The translations under genes were made by a program, and so were the position numbers. This document shows positions 57,801 to 64,000 of a DNA stretch of 64,000 bases, piece after piece. The notes under the pieces were generated by a model, which worked only from the letters and a program-made list of their open reading frames with translations, was not told where the DNA came from and made no database searches. The DNA comes from Woeseia sp034521225. Its GTDB lineage: Bacteria > Pseudomonadota > Gammaproteobacteria > Steroidobacterales > Woeseiaceae. Position 1 is the stretch's first letter; the number at the start of each line of letters is the position of its first letter. The stretch spans positions 62,001 through 126,000 of the forward strand of contig JAXHMR010000018.1 in NCBI GenBank assembly GCA_034521225.1, read 5' to 3'.

Positions 57801-57817
57801 AGCAAATGGCGTGCCAG
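57801..57817 (-). promoter_or_regulatory. Sigma-54-type promoter motif, copy 2
   Basis: On the minus strand reads CTGGCACGCCATTTGCT, a -24/-12 match. It lies 46 bases after the esterase stop and points back into that gene. Downstream bases (AAAGGTAATTGGCAGGG) match copy 1 (AAAAGTCATTAGCAGGG). The rest of the gap to 58028 shows an open but unrecognised frame (57819-57975) that I do not call a gene. Confidence 0.55.
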
Positions 57818-58028
57818 CCCCGGAACCGGAGCGGCGCGTTCTACCGGCGGCGGGCGGGCAGTATTTCCGGCTGCGGATTCGCAGCGAGTTGCGCCGTTCG
57901 CAGCTCCACTACCAGCGCCTGGGCGATGAGGCGCGCTCCCGAAAACTGGCAGAGCTCGTCATGCGCGTTCGTTGATCAGCCTGAGTCCGACAGGACACTA
58001 GCTACCCATACGCCAGATTTCACCGGAA

Positions 58029-59747
58029 TTACGCTTGCCGGTCCCGATGCATCAGTATCCACTCCGCGTGCTCATCAAGCGCAGAGCCGCCGAGTGCGCG
58101 GAGTATCAAGCGCTGTTCCTCTTCGTCGCTCGTGCTTTCGAGCCGGCGCCACGCATTTTCGAACAGTCGTTGCATGAACTCATACTGTTTAATGAGGTCC
58201 TTCTCCGCTGTCGCATAGGCATAGCCCTGCCGGATACCGAACATCAGCAGCATGGTGCCCATCAGGACCACCAGCGGGTCCGTCCACGTCTCTGACATAC
58301 GGGAACCAAAGGCTACGAAGACTATAACCACGACGACGCTGATCAGCAGGCTCAATCGTCCCAGCCGCTCGGTAAAACGATTACGCTGGATCGCGTTCGC
58401 TCGACTTCTTGACGAAGTATGCCATCTGACCGCTATTCTCATCCCCGATCCATTCCTGAATTACGAATGCCAGCGACGCTGCGCTGGAGTTGCTTTTCGC
58501 ATCACACTCCGTCCCTGCGACACGCATGATATTGCGAATCCAGCCTAACTCCGGATCCTGGGTCTGCAGGAAATTATCGTGTGCGAACTTGGAATTGCTC
58601 TGGTTGCCGATACCGGCGACTGCCCAGTAGAACTGTACCCGCAGTCCTTCCGCCAATGTCCGATAGTCGAGGTACTTGCGGTGCCAGCCCCGCATTCCTG
58701 CAAATTTCTGAATGCCCGCGGACAACCCGAAAAACAGCAGGAAAGCGATCATGTAGCTCGTCCAGCGTCCGATATCGTTATAGAGAATGAACATGAGGCC
58801 CATAAGGAATGCGAGTGCGTGCGTCGCGCGCAACGTCCGCAACACTTTCTTCTGGTAGTGGATTGCCAGCCAATCTGCGATACAGAACAGGCGATTGATG
58901 CTGTCGACGCCAGCGGGCAGCTGTTCCCGTTGTTCGGCCCGATACAGCGGATAGCTTTCGGTGCGGATCTTTTCTGCGTAACGAGCCGCATCGCGGCTGA
59001 ACTCATCGCTTCTTGCGAAGATGAGCTGATGTTGTTCCGGCAACTCCTTGCTACGTGGATTGTGCCGGTCCTTGGTGAACCAGAAAGCGTCAAGCGGTGT
59101 AAGCCCCGGAGCAGGCGCACCATTTTCGCGATCACGTGAGCAAACAATGTGATAGACAAGATCGCTTTCGTCATCGACCAGCATTTGTTTTGTTGCTACC
59201 AACTGGTTCACGTAACCGGGCATGACATCGTCATGATGAAACTTAACAACCTGCCCGGTACCTCCGAGTTCAGTGCCGACCTTGCCGTCCCAGATCGCGA
59301 GCAGGATATGACGGTGCGCGCATAGAAAAACACCAACCTGCGCATACTCACGACTTCACGCCCGCCCGGGTTGTGAAACGTCTGCGACAGTATTGCCATG
59401 CGCCAGCGGTAGTTCGAACAGGTATTTGCCCGGTCACAAAGCGTATTAAATCGATTGCGCGCCTCAACGGTTTCGAAATCCTGGAGGTAGAGCTCCCGAG
59501 GCATCGGCAACGTAACAGTGAGATCCGCGCCCAAATCCAGCGCTACTTCGGCGACCAACTGGTCGGCACCTTCGGCAAGAGCCGACATGACAGTCAGGCG
59601 ACGGCTGGGAAATTGCATCGCGAGCTTCTCAAGCAGGGTTCGGACTCGCAGCCGAATTTCCGGGACTTCACTGGCGACCAGATCGCGGTGGCCGGTGACC
59701 GCTACAACGAGCGGCATGGCAAACGGGTTGCTGTCTTCAGCGATCAC
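58029..59747 (-). CDS. SLOG-domain protein with four predicted membrane segments (SLATT-like); two frameshifts
   Basis: N-terminal Rossmann-like SLOG domain: LVVAVTGHRDLVASEVPEIR, LTVMSALAEGADQLVAEVAL, and, after a shift near 59350, LLAIWDGKVGTELGGTGQVV and KFHHDDVMPGYVN. Then a soluble helical part, a membrane pair (HALAFLMGLMFILYND; SYMIAFLLFFGLSAG), and after a shift near 58385 a second pair (LSLLISVVVVIVFVAFGS; LVVLMGTMLLMFGI) followed by a helix (KDLIKQYEFMQRLFENAWRR). About 570 residues. SLOG proteins bind nucleotide-like ligands and often pair with 2TM effector domains in bacterial conflict systems; function here is inferred. GTG start at 59747. Confidence 0.72.
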
Positions 59748-59803
59748 TTTGTATTGCCGATCCTTCAGTCATTATCGGATAGCCATCAGCAAGCGAGATT
59801 ACC

Positions 59804-59831
59804 CGAAAAAAAGGGCCCTGGTGGGCCCTTT
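59804..59831 (-). terminator. Intrinsic terminator downstream of the lectin-like gene
   Basis: The stem AAGGGCCC (59811-59818) / GGGCCCTT (59823-59830) has a 4-base loop; on the minus strand a run of seven T follows. It ends the lectin transcript before the SLOG gene, so these two genes are probably separate units or linked only by read-through. Confidence 0.8.
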
Positions 59832-59854
59832 AAGCGATCAAGCAGAAAAACCGA

Positions 59855-61325
59855 TCAATTGAATGGAATAACAGAGCCGGTATAGGTGAACTCAATGTTA
59901 CTCGCGCGAGCATCGTGTTCGCCACCGTAGTTTTCGTTCGCAACGTCACTGTAATTGGCGATGCTGCTCAGGTAATGGAACACCTGGATCGAGAATAGCG
60001 CCGCATTGTATTGTTGCCTGTCGTGGAATCGGATCGCGACCCGCACTGGCAAACGGAGAACGCGATGTGCAAACCAGCTGATCGATCCCATTGCCCTGGC
60101 CTGGTCGACAGCTTCCTCCAGCACAACAAGCTTGTATCGGGTCAACGCCGCAAAGCGTTCGCGATTGCCATCCGGGTTCGTCTCGAAATCGTAACCCTCT
60201 CCGAAATTAATACTTAGACCAATACCGAGGTACGAGAACGTCATGATCTTGCCGCGCGAGCTGCCGCATCCTTCTGTCAGATCCGTCATTGCGCCCGCAA
60301 AAAGCGGGTCGATCGTGGCACCGATCGTGTTCTCCAGCATGTCCGCCGGATTGGTTCGCTGGTAGGTAACCCGGTCACGGTACTGGGGATCGAGTGTATC
60401 AGCCATTGACAGCAGCATGTCCGGGTCTATGGGTCCGGTGCATTCATACCAGTTGTTCGGCGATGCAGTCGTAACTTCATTCTCGACGGCTACCGTGCCT
60501 TGACTGATGTTGAGATTGTTTGTCTTGACTTCAACGATAAGGAATTTCGGAGAGCCACAAAGATACGGCGGAATAATGAGGTCATTGTCGGGGTCATCAT
60601 CAGTGTCGAACAACACCAGCGGACTAACGCCACATCGCGCAGGGTCATCGGTATATTCGTAAGTGCGAATTCCGATCTCCGGGTCTGTTCCGAGTGCGCT
60701 TGGGGGCACGGTGATAACCTGGCCATTGGTCGTCTCGCAGCCGCTTCCGCTGGTGCACTCGTCCGGGTACTACAGAAATCGCCGCATCGTATTCGACGAT
60801 GAAGCCGCCGATGTTGCCGAGATTACCCTCGTCGTTCCAACCGAACTGACCGCGCAGTCCGACGCCGAGATGGAATTCCATGTCACCCAGATTGTTGGGC
60901 TCACCGTCCAGCCAGTTTGAGTAAGATGACAACGGAACCTGGGCGGTTGAAATCGGGCCTTCGTCGTTGACCCACATCCAGCCGCAACCGGGAGTGGGCG
61001 AACAATTCGACATTGTGATACCGCCGACCCATGCTTCCGGAGCATCGAGCTTGGCACCGCTTCGCAAGGTCTCGACAAAGAGATCTTCAGCAGCCGACGT
61101 GATGGTTGCAAGGTGCCCGCCTATATTTTCGTACGTGCCAGCCTGTGCCGCCGCATCCGCTTCACTCCACTCGATGCCGCGGGCCGCGTAAACTTCATAA
61201 TGTCGGCCATCGAAATCACCGGATGCGACGAGGGTTGGCGTTGCCGGCGCCGTTGCAAACGCGCCCAGCGGCAACACGGTCAACATCAGCATGGCCGAAA
61301 GCCTGCTACTTATATACGCTGTCAT
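59855..61325 (-). CDS. Secreted protein with C-type lectin-like domain and unknown C-terminal domain; one frameshift
   Basis: Signal peptide LSAMLMLTVLPLGAFATA. The C-type lectin-like domain covers about residues 30-165: YEVYAARGIEWSEADAAAQA, GGHLATITSAAEDLFVETLR, WVGGI, WLDGEPNNLGDMEFHLGVGL (calcium-type EPN motif), then GFIVEYD. A frame change near 60765 leads to CETTNGQVITVPPSALGTDP and a 280-residue unrecognised domain with several Cys, ending GSVIPFN. It would bind sugars or other ligands outside the cell. The EPN motif suggests mannose-type recognition, but that is only family knowledge. About 490 residues restored. Confidence 0.78.
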
Positions 61326-61362
61326 TGGATATGCCTTTATTGTTTTTTAACGCGTTTCTTGC

Positions 61363-64000
61363 TCATTTCTTAACAGAATTCTTTTCGGACATCGCAATAC
61401 TCCTGTTGCGACAGCGCAGCAATCGGGGCGCTACGCCTTTCGTTATGTACGATCTCGCCCGCCAGCGGGCCGCGCTGTTTACAAACCACGGCAGCGCGTC
61501 GGTGTTACTTCGCAACAACTCGTAGCCCGCAGCAACAGTTTTCGGCCTCCTCGGCCTGCCCAGCGAGGCCAGGGCTGCACCTTCCGCGGCGGCTGCACTG
61601 GCCGTCCGCCAGTGATCAGCACCGTATTCCCTGGTGTCGATTTCCCTCGTGGCCGCGGCGAACTCGAGCGCCTCATCGTTGCGTCCAGTGTCAACCAATA
61701 GACCTGCGAGCAAAATTTTCGTACCCGCAACCTCGGAGTGTTCCTCGCCCAGTAGCGATATTCGCAATTCGAGCGACTCACGAAGCAATGGTTCGGCCGC
61801 CTCATAGTCGCCGTCTTCGAGTAGCCACATTGCGAGATTGCTCATGCCCCGCGCAATGGATGGATGTTCGTCACCGAGCGTTCGCCGGTATGTCGCCAGT
61901 GATTCCCTGGCCATCTCAATTGTCGAGTCCAGATCATTCTCCTGGCGGATTACAAACGCCAGGTTATTGAGCGCCATGGCGATATCGGGATGATCGTTGC
62001 CGAGCAGTTTGCGATTCATCTCGATGGCTTCGCGGTAAAGCAACTCCGCCTCCTTGTACTCACTTGCGACATGAAGCGTATAAGCCACGTTGTTCAGGCC
62101 CATCGCGATCTCCGGATGCGGCGCGTTGGAATAAAGAACCCGCTTCATCGCCAATGCTTCACGAAAGAGATTCTCCGCCTCCTTGTTATCCGGCGTGACG
62201 AATCCCAGGTTGTTCAAAGCCTCGGCAAGGTCAGGGTGCGGGCCATTGTGCAACTTTCGTTGCATGGCGACCGCCTCGCGCAGCAGCGACACGCCATCGC
62301 TTGTGTTGCCCTGATCGAAAAGGTTCAGGCCAAGACCCTCAAGGCTTCTCGCAACCTCGGCATTTTCTGCGCCCAGCAAATCGCGCTGTATCGCCAGCGC
62401 TTCACGGTACAGCGTCTCTCCGCCCGGGAAGTCACCCATCCTGCCGAGAAGATCGGCCAATTCGAACATCGTGCTGGCAGTCTGGCTATCTTCGTCGCCG
62501 AGTAATTCACGGCGCATTGCCAGCGCATCCCGGTAATTCTGCGAACGCAGGCCCGTATTCGGCTTTCAGCTTGAGAACATCACCGAGCCTGTGCATCGAG
62601 CGGGCTACCTCCAGGTGATTTTCGCCGAACAATGCACGGCGCTTGTCGAGAGCGCTTTGCAATAGCGATGCTGACTGATCATAAAGCCCGAGGCTCATGT
62701 AGACGGTACCCATTGTCTCCATCAGGGTTGCCTGGATCGCCGGTTGCGCCTTGAGCTCCTGCTCGATCCGGCTCGCGCCCTTGTCCATGATCTCGCGAGC
62801 TGTTATCGAGTTGCCGCGGGCTTCGCCCGGATCTGCAACATTGAACAGATCAACCATGAAGTCCGTGGTTTGCTTGGCAACTTCTGCCTCAACCACAGCA
62901 CGGGAGCGCGCCTGGTTGGCTATGTCGCGCTGCTGTCGCGCAAGATAGGCGGAAGATGTCGCGATAACGCCCAGCACGGCCAACGCCGCGACGACGCCCG
63001 GCCTTGAGGCGCTGCATGCGCTTCGCCCTGGCAATGGACGCATTGATGAATCGAGACTCGCTCTTCGCTCTAACTCAAGGTCCTGTTCAAGCAGCGATTC
63101 CGCTTCAACCAGCGGTTTGCCAGACGGTAACAGCAAATCGGATGGCTGGTCTTCCATTTTCCAGCGACCAGCAGCCGTGGCAATGCGACCGCGAATTCTC
63201 AAGTTCTCCCGATTCTGTGCGACCCAGTCTTTTACCCTCGGCCAATGCCAGAGCAACGCCTCGTGCGCGACTGTAACGACGGCGGTGCCGTCGTCGGCCA
63301 GTTCCGTCACGAACAGCCGATTCCTGACAAAGGTCTCGATTAGGCTCGTGGCTCTCTGCCAGTTGTGGCATCTGCCAGTGGCGCACGTTTACGCCCGATT
63401 TGCTCATAGCCATCCCGCTCAATGCTGACCAGAGCATTCAATACCTTCGGAAGTTCAGCCTCGACATCGTCCGGCAGGTCCTTGAATATAGTTTCTGCGC
63501 GCTGCGCGAGTGAGCCCTCGACACCCCCGAGGTCACGATAGGCAGCCAGGGTCGGCGTTGCCGGTCCTGCGGGTGCGCGCTGGGTAGAGTTCTTCAAGCG
63601 TAAATTGCAGCAACGGCAAAACTTCGGGATGTTCGGCCGCTGCGTCGCGAAGCATGTCGTCAAGACGGTCGCTGCTTGCCGGGTCTTCCTCGAATCGCAA
63701 TCCCGCTGCCCGGGTTGGCAAGCGAATCATCTGCCCTATTTCACTTGCTGTTGGCGGCAACAAATCGTATTGACCGTCTCCTTCCTTCAACGCAACCAGT
63801 TTTCGTATCTTGCCGACTGCCTGGTAGAAGTCACTGCGTAGCGTGCCGATTACCCAGACGCGTCCGCAGCGTGCCAGTGCATCAAGTACGTCAACAAAAG
63901 CTTCGCGATCCGCCTGTGTGACCTCATGCTGTGTGTACATCTCCTCCATCTGGTCAATGAGCAGCGCGAGCCGGGCATCGGCTTTCTCGCCATTCTTGCG
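61363..64000 (-). pseudogene. STAND-type NTPase - TM - TPR protein, 5'-partial (runs off right edge), frame-broken
   Basis: From the right edge: LALLIDQMEEMYTQHEVTQA (Walker B with DQ-EE of nSTAND1), WVIGTLRSDFYQAVGKI, LLPPTASEIGQMIRLPTRAA, LPLLQFTLEELY; shift near 63575; SLAQRAETIFKDLPD; shift near 63350; VTVAHEALLWHWPRVKDWVA (winged-helix part); membrane segment VVAALAVLGVIATSSAYLA; linker TDFMVDLFNVADPGEARGNS, ITAREIMDKG; then, with a shift near 62560, about eight 42-residue TPR units (LLGNDHPDIAMALNNLAFVI is one). The Walker A region lies outside the window. Likely a sensor or immune-type switch; ligand unknown. Confidence 0.75.

Noticed and set aside
57697..57975. Frame over the esterase end reading FRLRIRSELRRSQLHYQRLG
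   Set aside because: No start of its own, overlaps the esterase, no recognised family. Kept only as a note in the sigma-54 entry.
1..64000. tRNA or rRNA genes
   Set aside because: Scanned for TTCGA-type T-arms with matching acceptor stems and for conserved rRNA segments; chance TTCGAAC matches lie inside coding regions (for example 1875 in glnE).

Overview
The window comes from the chromosome of a GC-rich gammaproteobacterium. It carries Kdo kinase and LpxL (LPS), AmpD/AmpE, glnE, a Pil-Chp chemosensory array and PilT/PilU. The order yggT-proC-yggS-pilT-pilU ... pyrB-ruvX-algH-tonB-gshB-pilGHIJ-chpA-chpC matches what I recall of the Pseudomonas aeruginosa PA0392-PA0415 stretch. The repeat families and best-remembered protein relatives suggest an uncultured or environmental lineage (Woeseiales/Chromatiales-like), but that placement is inference.

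Layout. 0-8.5 kb: end of glnE, a zinc-finger protein, Kdo kinase, an lpxL-type acyltransferase, a secreted M14-like deacylase, a MltD-type lytic transglycosylase and an L,D-transpeptidase (envelope). 8.5-24.4 kb: ppnN, htpG, a fused osmolyte ABC transporter, msrB, FKBP, a K+/Na+:H+ antiporter, HU, DUF4426, yggT, proC, yggS. 24.5-27.8 kb: three PilT/PilU-like retraction ATPases in tandem. 27.9-36.1 kb: pyrimidine genes, an IS4-family element, ruvX, algH, TonB, apbE, gshB. 36.4-46.1 kb: the pilGHIJ-chpA-chpC chemosensory operon, which sets type IV pilus output and works with the PilT/PilU motors. 46-50 kb: rsmE, ampD-ampE, btuF, a GNAT gene. 50-64 kb: an accessory zone with a Ser/Thr kinase-TPR protein, a phospholipase D-like protein, an SDR/quinone reductase/carboxylesterase block, a SLOG-plus-transmembrane protein, a secreted C-type lectin-like protein and a STAND-NTPase-TPR protein that runs off the right edge.

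Two things colour the whole window. First, many genes are broken by single-base frame changes, several at homopolymers, while others (5.6-kb chpA, htpG, pilJ) are intact; this looks more like uneven consensus quality than gene decay, though decay cannot be excluded. Second, three families of non-coding repeats sit between genes: a hairpin element with an invariant 23-nt loop and covarying arms (5 copies), a 184-bp MITE-like element with 14-bp terminal inverted repeats (2 copies, one split by the IS4 element), and a 53-56-bp unit (5 copies) that often supplies or abuts stop codons. Two near-identical sigma-54-type promoter motifs flank the SDR-reductase-esterase block.
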